DNA of 64,000 nt from Monosiga brevicollis MX1. Its lineage: Eukaryota > Opisthokonta > Choanoflagellata > Craspedida > Salpingoecidae. Where the stretch lies: positions 133,216-197,215 of the forward strand of contig NW_001865066.1 in assembly GCF_000002865.3 (NCBI RefSeq), given 5' to 3'. Shown one piece after another: positions 1 to 12,337 of the stretch (positions within the stretch are counted from its first letter, which is position 1; the number at the start of each line of letters is the position of its first letter). The notes under the pieces were generated by a model. It was not told the origin of the DNA. It saw nothing but the letters and a program-made list of their open reading frames with translations, and did not search any database. A program made the translations under genes and the position numbers.

Positions 1-1483
1 TTTGTGCAACATCAAGTTCGCGGCCTTGCCGATCTCGTGCTACAACGTCGGGTCCGCCCCCGCCCCCTTTCACAAGCCCCCAGCCAAGTCAGCACACCGC
101 GTCAGGCGCCTGGCCGCACCCAACCTCGAGCTGAAGTTGGTGCCTCCCGGGACAGCAACGGCAGCGACAACAGCGATAACAGCGACAGCAGTGACAGCAG
201 CGATGACAGCGATAGCGACGGCAGCGCGGACAGTGCACACGGCGTCGAACAGACCAAGCACCGTCACTCCAATGCCGACAACAGCATTAGTGATGACAGC
301 GTGACGCACGACCACCTCAAACAAGCCGAGGATGACCACATGGAGAGCATGATTGACCGCCTGGCTGCCACCTCACTACATGATCAGGATGCCAGCGCCT
401 CGAGGGGCCCCGTCGAGTCCACCCCAAGCCCTGCGACCACTTATGTTGTTCTGGACACCAGCGCTCTTATTGGCATGCTGCGTCTAGGCCTGCACGCCGC
501 AAAGTCCAAGAGTAGTCACGCCCGGCCCAATCATCTTTTCACATTTGAAACTCTTCTCCAGCACCGTGCGGCTTGCCAAGGCCAGCTACTGCTGATCATA
601 CCACACACTGTGGGTATTGAGCTGGATGCTCAAAAGGGCAACACCAAGCTCTCAGTGCTGGAAAACCAGGCCATCCGTGGGTTTTTGGCCGAGTATGGTC
701 TCCGCCAGCAATGCGTGGCCGCCAACATCCTACTTGAGCTCTCAAAGGAAGACGCCGAACTGGACATTATCCAGACTGGCGCCCTGAAAAGCCTTCATTT
801 GCACCGCGCTGATGAAATGATTGTCAACGTTGCGCTCCACCTTCGCCGTGCCATCCTTCGTGGCGTGCTCGACGAATGCGGCGAAGATGTCGAAGCCATC
901 AACCAAGCAGACCGTCGCTGTCTTTTGCTTCTGACAGAGGACCAAAACATGATGCAGCGTGCCAACCAAGCGGGTGTACCAGCAGCAAAATTCTCCTCCC
1001 TAAACGACGAATTTGAGCACGGGCAATTTACCCGACTGCGCCAAGGGGATGCCCAAGACGCTTTGTGGGCGGCCGCCGGTCCCCGCGCAGCGCGAACGGC
1101 CGATGACGATGACTTGATTCGCGAAGTGACCCGCAAGTCTGCTTCCGATGATGCTTCCACGGGGTATGCGGAAACCTGGAATGCCCGCTTTTCGGTGCCT
1201 CATAGACCCTCACCCTGCTTTGTTCGTCATGTTCGATCCTTCTTTTCAAATGTGTAGAGCAAACGTGCTCACGCAAGCCCAAGAATGGCTGGCCTTGGTG
1301 GCTGACTTGCTGCCCGTCGTCACTGCACTGCCTTCGGATCTTGCAATGCGCTTAGAGGACCTCGGTGGGGCCGAGGGTGTGGCCGCTGTCATGGAAGGCC
1401 TTCGCACCATGCAGGCACAGATGCAACAGTCTGCGATGGCCGCTGTGATGACGTCAGACCCCCGCTTTTCCAGCCACAAATAG
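1..1483 (+). CDS. SWT1: SWT1-like PIN-domain RNA endonuclease (5' partial)
   Basis: The reading frame is already open at the left edge, so the N-terminus is missing. Exon 1 runs to a GTATGC donor at 1164. A 94-nt intron (1164-1257, pyrimidine-rich, ending TGTGTAG) is followed by exon 2 with a stop at 1483; the join keeps frame. A Ser/Asp-rich stretch (about 170-330) precedes a PIN domain starting at about 440. PIN hallmarks are VVLDTSALIGML with the first catalytic Asp, LLIIPHTVGIELD with a Glu and Asp, ADEMIVN, and LLTEDQNM with the late acidic residue. This pattern is typical of SWT1-type PIN nucleases, which degrade defective nuclear mRNPs. The short C-terminal exon is helical. It is convergent with SEC24. 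Another PIN family (for example SMG6-like) is possible, but the IPHTV..ELD block favours SWT1. Confidence 0.72.
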
Positions 1484-1874
1484 TCATCGTATTACTCAAG
1501 GCCCCGGGCCGATGATGACCAAGGTGTGCAGGCATTTTCGACATCACCCAGCTCTCTGGAAATCCACGCAGGTATCTGACGTATGTGTAAGAGAACGCTT
1601 AACCTTGCTTCAATGAGCAATGGGCAGAATGAAGAGAAAGCGATTGACACTTTGAATGGATTCACATGCCAAGAATTAATGTGTAAAGAGGCTCAAGAGT
1701 GACACTGCAAAAATTTTCAATCAGCATTCTCACACGCCTCCCCATAGCGCACGCGGAGAGACGGGGAGGAGGGATGCAAAACAAGCACGCGGTTGCAGGG
1801 AGAGAACGTGGCCACAACTTGAGCTCCGTGCTCTTGCGCGCTGAGCCGGCTATTAGCATGACGTTGGCCTGGAC
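1484..1874. other. Convergent intergenic region
   Basis: This 391-nt spacer lies between the 3' end of the PIN gene and the 3' end of SEC24. It has no coding signal and no dinucleotide tract. It presumably holds both polyadenylation sites, but I cannot point to a confident AATAAA signal. Confidence 0.5.
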
Positions 1875-4800
1875 CTAAGCATTCATTGTCTGAATTTCCC
1901 GATGGATGTGGCACAAATAGTCCACATACGACTGGGCATCGTTGAACTATTGAAAAACGACAGCAATGATGAGCTGGCCTAAATCAGCACGCCTCGGGGG
2001 TGGCGAAGACAACTCACCTTGTCTTCCACGAGCAGACGGTTGAACTGTAGCTCGTTGGGATCCTTGTCCTTGACCACAATTAGCTGAGACACAACACGAT
2101 TCGAGTCAGCGGACGTTTTGGCTGTAGGTCAAATCGACGGGCAAGAAAGCGTGTTGTCATGCAAGCATACCGGCATGTGACGCCCGCGTTCGTTGCGTAG
2201 TCGCTGCAAGAACTCGCGCAGAGACATGTTAAACGCATCTGCTGTTTGCGGCAACTCCAGGGTGTGGCTGGACACGGCCTGCACCGAACCCACACCCAAA
2301 ACCTGGCGAGAGACGCAAAGCCAAGCGTCAGGCACAGATTGTGCTCCACAATAATGACAACACCAAGCGCAGACGTACGGCTTGCACCCAGGAGACGGGG
2401 GTCTGGGAACCCAGGAACAGGAAAATGCGCTGTGTGTTTTCCAACACGTAAACACTGTCATTTTTGAAATAGCGGCGCGAGCAACGAATCTCCTCTGCGG
2501 GTGGCCAGGCAGGAGGGCATCAAGGTGTCAGGCCAATCAACAGCCAGCTGCAACAGCAAGCGCACGTCAACCTACTCGGTTCGCTGTGCTCGCTCGTGGA
2601 GACTTCAAAGAGACGCGGGTAGAAAAAGGGCACCAGGTCCTCGGGTCGAAGCGCACGCACAAAGTGCTGCCAGAAAACGCGCTCATCTGAGCTCATGTCA
2701 CCACCTGCAATGTGTGCGAATCGGGCGTTGGGGAAACATGGTCCACAGGTCAAGGCTGGGAAACACGATGCATCAGAGATTTTTGGACATGACACCAACT
2801 AAACGGGCATACCTCGACGCAGGGCAGGTGAGCGCAGGACGCAGTTCATGTATACGGGCATGAGCTTGAGGCACTCTGGCAAAATGAGCTGGCCCGCTGC
2901 AGTGTTGGGGCTTGTGCAGCGCTTGCGATAGCAGGCCAGAATGCTGACGGCCTGCACGCCCGAAATGTGGCCGGGAAAAGTTAGGGCAAGGGTGCATCTC
3001 ATCGGGGAAGTAAGGGCTCGCGCTCCTCGCACGAATAGGGCGAGCCAAACCGCACCGAAGAGGTCAGCTTGTTTCGCAGCTGTTCCATCGGTGTCTTGGT
3101 GACCTCGGTGACAGCCATCTACAGAGGCATCAGACAGTGAATGCAGGACCACGCTTTGCAGGGTCTTGGTCTGACAATGGCCGCGGGAGGAAGTGGCACA
3201 CCTTGGGCAAGGCGACGATGATGCTATCCATATCCGCTGAGCGGAAAATGTCCGCCAAATTGTTGGCTGTGCGCAGAGACAGTGTATGGACACTGCAGAA
3301 GAAACGGTCCGATGAGAACTGGGCGCGCACAGGCGGAGGACAGAGCACGTTGCCCTCTTGACGTAACAAACGTAACAGGCAAGACACCCAGATGAATCGC
3401 GTTGGCGAGCAGACACACCGGATACGACGCTCGCCAAAGCGCGTGGTATACAGGAGTGCCACCTGGAAGTGAGCCTCACTTCCTTCATCAATCTTGTCAT
3501 CATGCTTGATGCGAACTGTGATGTTGTGCTTCGCATCAACATTGGCCAGTTCAACGTCCTGACTGTTTTCCATTGTCATGGCTCCATGAAACTCAACGGG
3601 GCGCAGACCCGTGCTTGTCCTGTCGGAGCCAAAGGGGTGTGCATAACAATGAGTGAGTCGAGGTGGATCAACCTGTAGATAGACCGCCGACGGCCAGGTT
3701 TGCCAGCCGTGCATGGATGAACAAGCGGCGGCGGCGTGTGGCATCTCGTGACGAACCGGACGCGCAGCATGGCCTCGACACCAAAGCTGCCAATGGCGAC
3801 CCTGGTCACGTCTGCAACCAGTTCCTCGGTCATGGTTTGCCCACGGAAGTAAGGGTAGCGATGCATCAGACCTCCGGTGGCAGTCGCTAACGGAGCCATG
3901 GAAGCTAGATCCATATAGGCGTTGGGGAAGACGAAGAGATCAAACGCGACACCAAAACGCACAGCATCCTTGGCCGCCTAAAGCATGCAAGTGCCAGGTT
4001 GAGTTGCTGAGTTATTGCGTGGCACAGCAACAGAGCCGAGCCAATGAGCGTACATCCTCATAGTAGCGATCGCCTGGAACGAGAAGTTTGTTCTCCTTGT
4101 CCGTGCCGAGCAACGAGGCGTCCTCACGCTTGACCAGCTTGCCGGGGCCATGCTCGGGCAAGGTGCCCAGAAAGCTGAGAACACGCCCACCCGTGTTCTT
4201 GAGGGCAATGATAGCCGCACGAACTGCAGCGCCGTATGCGGTTCCGGTGATCCTTGTGCTGGCAAACATCTGGGGGATCTGATCCAGCAGAGCGTCAATG
4301 ACGTCGCGACTCGTCTTGGCATCGACAACCAGGCCCTTTTCCAAGGGCGCAAACACGTCATCTACGTCGGTTACAACCATCATCTGGAAAGCGAGAGCGA
4401 GTACGATAAGGGTTGAGGTGGCGGAGAGAGTTCAACAAGGGCGAGGCCCCGGGACAATGCGCCCGTTCCTGAAGAAAAAAACACGGGGGCGAGGGGAAGC
4501 TGCTGGGTTTGTTGGAGGGTGCAAGGATGTGGTCCTATCGTACCTGGGGCTGACTGAGGTCGGCGCTCAGGTTGTAAAAGTGGATGGCTTGGTCAAATGT
4601 AACGATGCCAAGCTGTGAGGCGGCGAGCAGGTGAGTGTATCAAACGCAGATGCACGGGCAAGATGGCAACAGGGGGTGCGTCGTGTTGGTCGAAGAGAAA
4701 GCCAAAGGTCACCGGGGCAGGACGTACGCGGTAGGGCAGCGGGCTGTTTGACTCGCTATGGCTTTGGATGGTGGATCGAATAGCTTGGCAGGCGGCATAT

Positions 4801-6769
4801 ACTTGGCCAGACTGCACCGCGGTGTAAGACACGTCAAGGAGGAAGAGAACACCGGGCACTTGCGGTGGACGCGCGCAATATGCAGCCGGGGCTGCATACT
4901 CGATGGTGCCTCGCAAAAGCTCGGGGCGCTCTTGCAGGTCATGGCGGCGACCAAGGTGGTCCAGGTTGCAAAAGTAATGGTCCGGGACGCTGTTGTTTGT
5001 GTTGCAAAAGAGGCAGCGCCAAGAGCGACCGCCATCCATAAATTTGGCCGCAGTGCTGAGATAAGCCTTGCAGCGCCGGCAGCGAATGGGGCCATCAGGG
5101 CTGGCGGTGACCAAGGGGACGGGTTGCTCTCCGGGGCCTGGGTCGGCCAGAGGTGTGATGCTCAGGGTAAGCGGCACCTTGCACGTATTGAGCAGTTCCG
5201 AGTTGCAGGGCACGGCATTGAGCGAGGCGCGCACGGCGCGGCTGCTCGCGTTTCCCTCATCCACAATGCGCACATTGGTGGAGGTGAGCGGCGGATTGGC
5301 GCGCGAGCCAGTGACAAAAATGCCACTGGCGTGTGTTTGCTGATCCTGCTCCTTCACTTGGACTGGAGAGGGCACGGCCTCGGGATCCACACCACGTCGT
5401 TGAGGCTTGGCAGCAGCGCCTGGCTGTACACCTGGCGGCATGGCGCCCGGTGGCATGGTGCCTGGCGGAGCAGAGCCAGGCATAGCACCAGGCATAGCAC
5501 CAGGCATAGCACCAGGCATGGAACCGGGCGGGCCAGGTGGTATATTGCCAGGTGATGGACTAGGGGCTTGGCCGTTCATCGCCGGAGCTGCAATTGATGC
5601 GTGCATGAAAAAGNGTGTCAGCAAGGCGCCGGCTCACTGACCCTCGGTACTAATGGCAAAGCAGAGCAAGAAACAAACCTGAGGCAGCATCAGCAAAAGC
5701 TTGAGAGGCATACTGGCGACGGCGGTTGCCGGTCGGGGGGCCCGACATGGAGGTAGGGGGGCCAGGGGGCATGGAAGGGGGCTGGGACATGCCGGGGGGC
5801 CCAGGCATGGTCGGGGGCTGGGACATGCTGGGCGGACCGGGCATGGTCGGGGGCTGGGACATGCTGGGAGGACCGGGCATGGTGGGGGGCTGGGACATGC
5901 TGGGAGGGCCGGGCATGGTCGGGGGCTGGGACATGCTGGGAGGGCCGGGCATGGTCGGGGGCTGGGACATGCTGGGAGGACCGGGCATGGTGGGGGGCTG
6001 GGACATGCTGGGAGGGCCAGGCATGGTCGGGGGCTGGGACATGCTGGGAGGGCGCATGCCCATTGGGGGCTGCTGCCCAGGCATGGATGGGGGCTGGCCC
6101 ATCATGGGAGGTTGTCCGGGCATCGAGGTTGGGGGGCGAGCCACCATTGGGGGTTGCTGTCCAGGCATGGATGGAGGCTGGCCCATCATGGGAGGTTGTC
6201 CGGGCATTGAGGTGGGGGGGCGAGCCATCATTGGGGGCTGCTGCCCAGGCATGGATGGAGGCTGGCTCATCATGGGAGGCTGGCCAGGCATGGATGGAGG
6301 CTGGCTCCATCATGGGGGGCGCAGCTCCTGGTTGCCGAGGCGGTTGGAGACCCATGTTCTGAAATTGTGATGTTGGCTGCGGAGGGCAAGAATGAGACGA
6401 GAGCTGGGTGGCGCTCATTTGGCATGTCACGGGACACAACGTCAAAGCCAGGCTTACCGGCGCCATAGACGGTGGAAAGCCGTTCGCACCAGGCGGTGGA
6501 GCTAGCACCATGCACGGGCGACACGATGCCGTTCATGGGGCGGGGGTCACAAAAAAATGAGCAAAGCCCAAAGTTGCACGAAAAGCGAGGAGCGGATGTG
6601 CATATGGACCTTTCAACCAATTGGCTGAGTTCGATCAACACAGCAGAGAGACCAGAGCGACACTTTGCCAGCGCTGGAACTCGAGTGCCAACAGGGCATC
6701 TCGTTGGCGAAAAGGGGCAGGCACAGCACAACAGCAAGCAACCTTACCGGGCATGCCTTGAGGAAACAT
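1875..6769 (-). CDS. SEC24: COPII coat subunit SEC24 (C/D class)
   Basis: This is the cargo-binding subunit of the COPII inner coat at ER exit sites. From the N-terminus it has a very short first exon (6748-6769, MFPQGMPG) ending in a GTAAGG donor. Pro/Met/Gln tandem repeats follow (exon 5679-6376). Next come the Sec23/24 zinc finger with paired CRRC and CLFC about 5.0 kb, the trunk ([17 protein letters not shown]), the beta-sandwich and helical parts ([19 protein letters not shown]) and the gelsolin-like end. The protein ends [14 protein letters not shown] and stops at 1875. Wording across the trunk and helical region is closest to animal SEC24C/D. There are more than ten short introns. The single ambiguous base at 5614 lies in the intron 5588-5678. 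Inside the repeat exon the frame used upstream of about 6313 differs by one base from the frame used downstream, which is either a sequence error in the repeat or a real slip. The start could alternatively lie at 6291. Confidence 0.93.
5745..6310 (-). repeat. Pro/Met-rich tandem repeat in SEC24
   Basis: About nine degenerate copies of a roughly 45-nt unit encode [12 protein letters not shown]-type peptides. They are followed upstream by longer units encoding [13 protein letters not shown] variants. The array is open in several frames on both strands, which explains the long spurious frames here. A second short repeat at about 5478-5522 encodes PGAMPGAM. Pro-rich N-termini are normal for SEC24; the regular array is expected to vary in length between strains. 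Confidence 0.85.
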
Positions 6770-7413
6770 GATGGTTGCTGTCGGAAATCAAGCAGACCAG
6801 GGCCAAACGGGCTGCAATGGCAGTAGAAAGAGTCGATGCAGCGCCGGTGAGAAAGGGCAGAGAAGGGGAGGGGAAAAGGTCAGGTCAAATCCCTGCTCAT
6901 CGCAATGTGCCTCAGACTCTTCCTCCCTTGAACCGACTCACGCTAGCACGGGCGCGGGCGCCGCGGGCAAGTCGAGCGAGAGCGAGAGAGAGAGAGAGAG
7001 AGAGAGAGACGGCGTTGACGGGCTCTGCAAACCCAGACGCAGCCAGATCAGATCAGCCCCACGCAGCCGTGAGAAAAAAACGCCGATTCAACCACAAGTC
7101 CAGACCCAAGGCTGCACACCACACATCATACACCCCATGGCACCACCACCGCAAAAGAGCCAACGAGAAAGCGAACACAAGTTGCCGCGCGCTGCCACTG
7201 ACCCTCAACCCCGACCGCCACTGCTCATCAAATAAAAGAAAGGATGAGAGAGAGAGAGATGAGAGATGAGAGATGAGAGAGAGAGAGATGAGAGAGAGAT
7301 GAGAGAGAGAGAGATGAGAGAGAGATGAGAGAGAGATAGAGCTTCAGAGAGAGAGATAGAGAGAGAGAGACAGCGAGAGAGAAGAGAGAGAGGAGAGCTT
7401 GAGAGCTTGAGAG

Positions 7414-7450
<37 letters not shown>

Positions 7451-7562
7451 CAGAGAGAGAGAGAGAGAGAGCTTGAGAGAGAGAGAGCTTGAGAGAGAGA
7501 GCTTGAGAGAGAGAGCTTGAGAGAGAGAGAGAGAGAGAGAGAGCTTGAGAGAGAGAGAGCTT

Positions 7563-7593
<31 letters not shown>

Positions 7594-8194
7594 AGAGAGA
7601 GAGAGGGATGAGAGATGAGAGAGGAGAGCTTTTATCAGAGAAATCAGAATGCCACGACGGCGCTTGGGTGGTGAATTCCTTTGAGATGATTTCTTTTGTT
7701 TCGCGTTACTCGGGGTGACTAACAGATGGTAACAACAAGCCCTCACAGCCCCTCACAGTTGGTAATGCCTTCACATTTGGTAACAACCAACCGTTTCCTA
7801 TTTTATCTGACAAATAGTTCTGACAAGTTTTCCTCTCTTCTCTCTCACTTTTTGCTGTTTTGCGCATTTGACGAAACGATCACACACACACACACACAGA
7901 CGGACGGACTGAACGTCTTTTGGCACGGGGGCAGTTTGGCAGTGGAGGTTCGGCGGATGTGGTGGCGAAGGGGTGACTGGATGGTTCAACACGGACTGCA
8001 GGCGGGGTGGGGGTTGTCTTGGAAGCAGTTGGATTGAAGAGTCGCGCCGCGGTTATCGGGGGTGGGCCTCGGTCGCGGTCAGCAGCCAACTGCGGACAAG
8101 TATGCTTCACTGGTGCGCGCTTGGCCACACTGGAACTGAATGAAGAGCACCGCCAGCTAGACATTGTGCGTGTGGCATCTGATAAGCAATCAAC
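6770..8194. promoter_or_regulatory. Divergent promoter region SEC24 / DGAT2-like
   Basis: This 1.4-kb head-to-head spacer holds two GA-rich arrays (about 6976-7008 and 7243-7630), two TCTGACAA octamers (7806-7813 and 7819-7826), three GGTAACAAC/GGTAATGCC-like blocks near 7726-7785 and a short (CA)n at 7882-7898. No convincing coding exon is visible; long frames here are translations of GA/CT repeats. Confidence 0.55.
7243..7630. repeat. (GA)n microsatellite interspersed with AGCTT
   Basis: GA dinucleotide repeats are broken at irregular intervals by GAGAGCTTGAGA and by GAGATGAGA. AGCTT occurs about a dozen times. A smaller pure (GA)n lies at about 6976-7008. The array sits between two divergent gene starts. 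Confidence 0.95.
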
Positions 8195-11100
8195 ATGGCC
8201 GACGACGCGCCCACGACCCTGTTCAGCGACCTTGAGGATGTGCCCGAGTCGCCGCGCGTGACTCGGCGAACAATTCTGCGCAAGCGCTCAACAAAATCCA
8301 CGAGCAGCTCGGCCCCAGCGACTCCTCGAACGCCCGCTGTGCGCGAGCATGAAGACCGTGACGCAGCCCCACCAGCTGTTGGCTCGCTTGCTTCAGGTCT
8401 CTGGCACATTTTGAGTCTGAACAGCTTCCTCGTCGCTGTCGGGTTTGTCCTCTTCCTCATCGCCGAATTTGGCACCGACTCCCCCGGCCTTGAGGACACG
8501 CTGGCCATGATGGGACTCCTTAGTGCCGCCACGGGCATTGTCATCACGTATACGCGCGGCGGTTCCCAGGCCCACACCAACTGGACCCACTTCCAACCCT
8601 TGCAGGGCGGTGTCCGCTTTGTCGCTCTGCAAATATCAGCCTGGACTCTCTTCTTCTTCTTTCTTGCCGCACCCATCATGCCCTTTGGACTTGCCCTCCT
8701 GTATCCGAGCTTGGCCCTGCGTGGTCTCAAACTCGGCGCTGGCGTCCTAGCGCTGCTCACCCAAATAGTAATGATTGCAAGGTCTGCTCATCTGCTATCT
8801 CACTCGTCTGCCGCCACTGGTCGCTTATCCTTTGGCATGCCCGATCGAGACTGCGCCAAATCCTCAGCCTGTCGCCTTGACTCCCTTGACGGTCGCCTGC
8901 ACATAGCTTGCTGACATACTACAAACCGGGCACCGAGCCATCTAGTACAGGGTCCCAAGAGCCCGGCCATTCAATTCATCGGGATGTCATCGCCTTTTTA
9001 CAGTCTGTGCAAGGCCATCGGTGGTGGCTGAGCTTCATGGGCCTTCAGGTATTTGGTCACCTTAATCCATGCCAACTCAACCGTCTACAATGCTATCACC
9101 GACTCGGTGTGCGGTTTGACCCACGCTCCCTCCCCCCCCTTACTTGCTGCAGGTGCTGCTAGCGACATCCGGCCTTGGTGTCGCGGTTATGGCCGAGGCT
9201 TATGAAGGAACCTCGGCCGCAGTCCTCGTCTTTATCGCGTTTTGCTGTTTCTCCTTCGCCCTCTTCCTCACCTATGGTATCGGCGGCCTCTGGAAGCACC
9301 ACAAGCGCCAGTGGACCTTTTATCAGCCTTTTGTTGGCGGTGCCGTTTTTGTTCTGCTACAGGTTATCCCCCGCTCCCCCCCCCCCCCCNNNNNNNNNNN
9401 NNNNNNNNNNNNNNNNNNNNNNNNNNNNNNNNNNNNNNNTTTCACTGTGAGCGCATTCTTCTTCCTCTGTCACTTTGAAGCTCTCGTATGCGACGTGCTT
9501 CAGCAACAAGCGCTTCTCTTTCTTCTCGTCGCACGCCGGTACCTCATCGGTCAAAATGGCTCGCACCTCCCTCGCTCCCAGAACATGATCGCATTTTCGT
9601 TTCGGAGCCCTCACTTGTCGTTGTTATGGCCATGCCTTGTGGATAATATAAACCAGCGAAGCCCTGCCTTCCATTTCTATGGTGGCCATTGCCGCCCTGC
9701 TCGCTGAGGCGCTCAATGCCGTCTCCTTGTTGGTGTACAAGCGCGACGATGCATCCGAAAGTCCTGTTGTCGAGGAGCGCACATCACCAGATTCGCCGCC
9801 GCCGCCACCTTCCTTTCGAGACACCCTTGCGTTGGCCGCCCGGGTGTTGGTCGTTCTTCTGGCCTGCAACCTCGAAAAGGCACGCCCGCCATGAGCTTTG
9901 TCCCCGCTTCAGACAAGCTCAATGTTTGCGCTGGTTCACGCCACACCACTTACCCCGAATCGGGCGTTCTCGTTGGGCGGTATGATGATTTTGTGTTCAC
10001 TAGCTGATCATCGGGTTCTTTATCAGCTCGGTCCTGCTGGTCAAAACCTACCCAGCCGCAGTGGTCGGCACTTGGACAGTGATGGGCTCCATCTATATCT
10101 GGGTCAGTCAGTCACCATCAGACCCTCACCTAGACAGCCAGATCGAGGCTCGGGAATGGCGTTTGTGAGTGTGCATCGCAAGTATCCAGCTTGCTCACCT
10201 CGCGTCGACAGACCTATGTGGGTGAACCGTCTCTTTCAGGGCGACGCGAGCGGCAGATGACGGGCTCTTGGATGGTGGACGCTATCACCAAGTATTTTTC
10301 GCTTCAGGTTTGGCCATGTAGCTCTCAGCTCAAAGTACTTGTCGTTCCCGCTCGTTTGCGCTTTAATCACAGCTGACCATGCTCTTTGACTCTCAAGGTA
10401 ATTTATGATGGCCGTACTCCGCTGAGCCGAGCTGATCGTCATATCTTTGGGTTCTCCCCCCACGGCATTTTCCCGATCACAGCCGCCTATGGCACACGCA
10501 GCCGCGCAGTAGGTTAACCCCAAATATCTTTCATCTCCCTACTCGCTCGCGCAAGCGTGCTTGCGATGGGTGTCGACATGCGTGTCATGCCCAAGAGCGC
10601 TTCTGCTTCTGATTGTCGCGTGATACGGCGGTTTTCGGCCAACTTTTCGCAGTGGCATGCACTCTTTCCTGAGGTTAAGCCGGCCGTATTGACTTCAAGC
10701 ATTATCCATTTCGTTCCCCTGATTCGGGACATGATGCAGTTCTTGGGTGGGCTCGAGGTGAGCTCAGCTTGATCTGGAAGAGACGAGCAGAAGGCTTGCA
10801 TGTACCCGTGCTCATTGTCTTCCTTCATCGTTTGTTACCAGGTCACGCTGGCTGGCTTTCGGGCCGGGCTGCGTCGCAAGGGTTCGGTATTGCTTGTACC
10901 GGGTGGTCAGCTCGAAATGCTGTTCAGCGACTCACGCAAAAAGGTACACTTCAGCGCACAGCTTTCTCATACTCCGAGAAAATGCCTTCTCTCTCACGCT
11001 CACACCCATTCATTCTCGGTTGTTTCTTCCTGCACTCTCTTTCATGCACTTTGCAGGACATTTATATTGACAGCTCGCACAAAGGCTTCATCAAAATTGC

Positions 11101-11895
11101 ACTGCGGGAAAAGTCCAAGGACCCTTTGCGACGTCATTACTTGGTACCGGTGTACTCTTTTGGCGAGCCGGCGGTGCTGGATAATATTCGAACACCTCTT
11201 TGGTTGCAGCGATGGGTCACCAAAACCTTTGGAGCCAACGTGATTTTTGTTCCCTATGGTGCATACGGGTTGCCTGGTGTGCCTCGTCCCGCGAAGGTTG
11301 GTTTGGCTCCAGTGGCATCTTCTCATGCCCGGAGAGCGTGCAACCGCGGTTATGCAGGGTTGGTCTTGCCACATTCGTGACCGTGTTCTGTGGTGATAGG
11401 TGACCTTGTTAGTCGGCGAGGCTGTGGAAGTGCCCTACGTGGCGCGGCCTTCGGCACGTCACGTCGACTTGCTGCAGCAGCGTTACCTGCACTCGTTACA
11501 AACGGCCTTTGAACGGCACAAGCGCCAAGTCCAAGGTCATCACCAGGACGATCGGCTCGAGATTCAGCCCCCCGTTTGCTTGCTCTCACGTATGTTGTGG
11601 GGTCACGAGGGGTTTTTCGTCTTGCAGCTCGAAGGTGGTGTCGGACAATGTTAATATGCAACCTGTGGCTTTGCTTTGCGTGATGGTAGCTGAGGACTTT
11701 GATGCAGCGTGGAAGGTCCTCGAGAGGGAAGTTATCACACAGGAGGCTCGCAACAAGCCCCAGCGTACCAGCACGCTGGAGTTTACCTGGATGGGTCTTC
11801 TGCTCAGTGTGCTGTTTTGGACTGTGGTGCTTTTGGCATATGGGCCGGCTTTCACGCCCGATGTGGTTGGGTCAAACTTGACTGTTGCCGAATGA
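8195..11895 (+). CDS. DGAT2-family acyltransferase with duplicated N-terminal membrane module
   Basis: The C-terminal half is a DGAT2/MGAT-type lysophospholipid/diacylglycerol acyltransferase. It has GSWMVDAITKYF leading into FGFSPHGIFPI (the family's HPHG active-site block), then LVPGGQLEML, a CNxIxVPYGAYG-like region and a VDLLQQRY tail. It ends with an extra hydrophobic segment (about 11790-11850) and a stop at 11895. The first His of HPHG reads as Ser, which is unusual because the block is near-invariant; the second His, the expected base, is kept. The N-terminal half (8195-9900) is not normal for DGAT2. It has a low-complexity start, then two homologous multi-TM modules ending WTHFQPLQGGVRFVALQ and WTFYQPFVGGAVFVLLQ. 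An assembly gap (9390-9439) lies in an intron or at an exon edge. It probably acts at the ER/lipid droplet in triacylglycerol or wax synthesis. A fused gene model is favoured because splice phases read through. Confidence 0.72.
9377..9439. other. Poly-C run and assembly gap
   Basis: A run of 13 C leads directly into 50 N (9390-9439). The homopolymer probably stopped sequencing. The gap falls inside the DGAT2-like gene just after the second copy of the membrane module, so an exon could be missing. Confidence 0.95.
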
Positions 11896-12337
11896 TTCGG
11901 TGGTCAAGAGGGGTGGGGGTGGGGGTTTGCACAAGGCAAACATTATCATGATATCATTAAGAATAGAATCGAGAAGCCTTGACGGCCTGCTTCTGTCCTT
12001 GAAAGGTGACCACGAAACATTATAAATTTTGAGGGGTGGCAAGAGGCGTCGCAGGGGTACGGACGGGTTGCAGTGGGTAGCGTCTAGTACACTCTCAGGC
12101 AACAGGGGAGGGCCCCGATCACAGCAGCCTCAAGATAAACGACAAGATGGGATGGGTAAGCAAGAAAGAAAAACGGGGGACTAATGCTCGTGGTGCTGAT
12201 AGTGAGGGAAGTAGCAGCTTCGCTCCAGCAAGGACACAACAACGCTGACAAGGAGGCCAAACACTAGCGGCACGATCGAGGAAACAGAGGGGAAGGTATG
12301 GCGGGTACAACTGTCAAGGGAGGCGGTGAGGACAAGA
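11896..12337. other. Convergent intergenic region
   Basis: This is the 442-nt spacer between the DGAT2-like and V-ATPase H 3' ends. It is AT-richer around 11940-12030. No coding exon, repeat array or clear RNA gene is seen. Confidence 0.5.

Noticed and set aside
5701-6370. Long plus-strand open frames (Gly/Trp/Met-rich) opposite the SEC24 repeats
   Set aside because: They are reverse translations of the Pro/Met tandem array; the minus strand has the conserved SEC24 continuation and splice sites.
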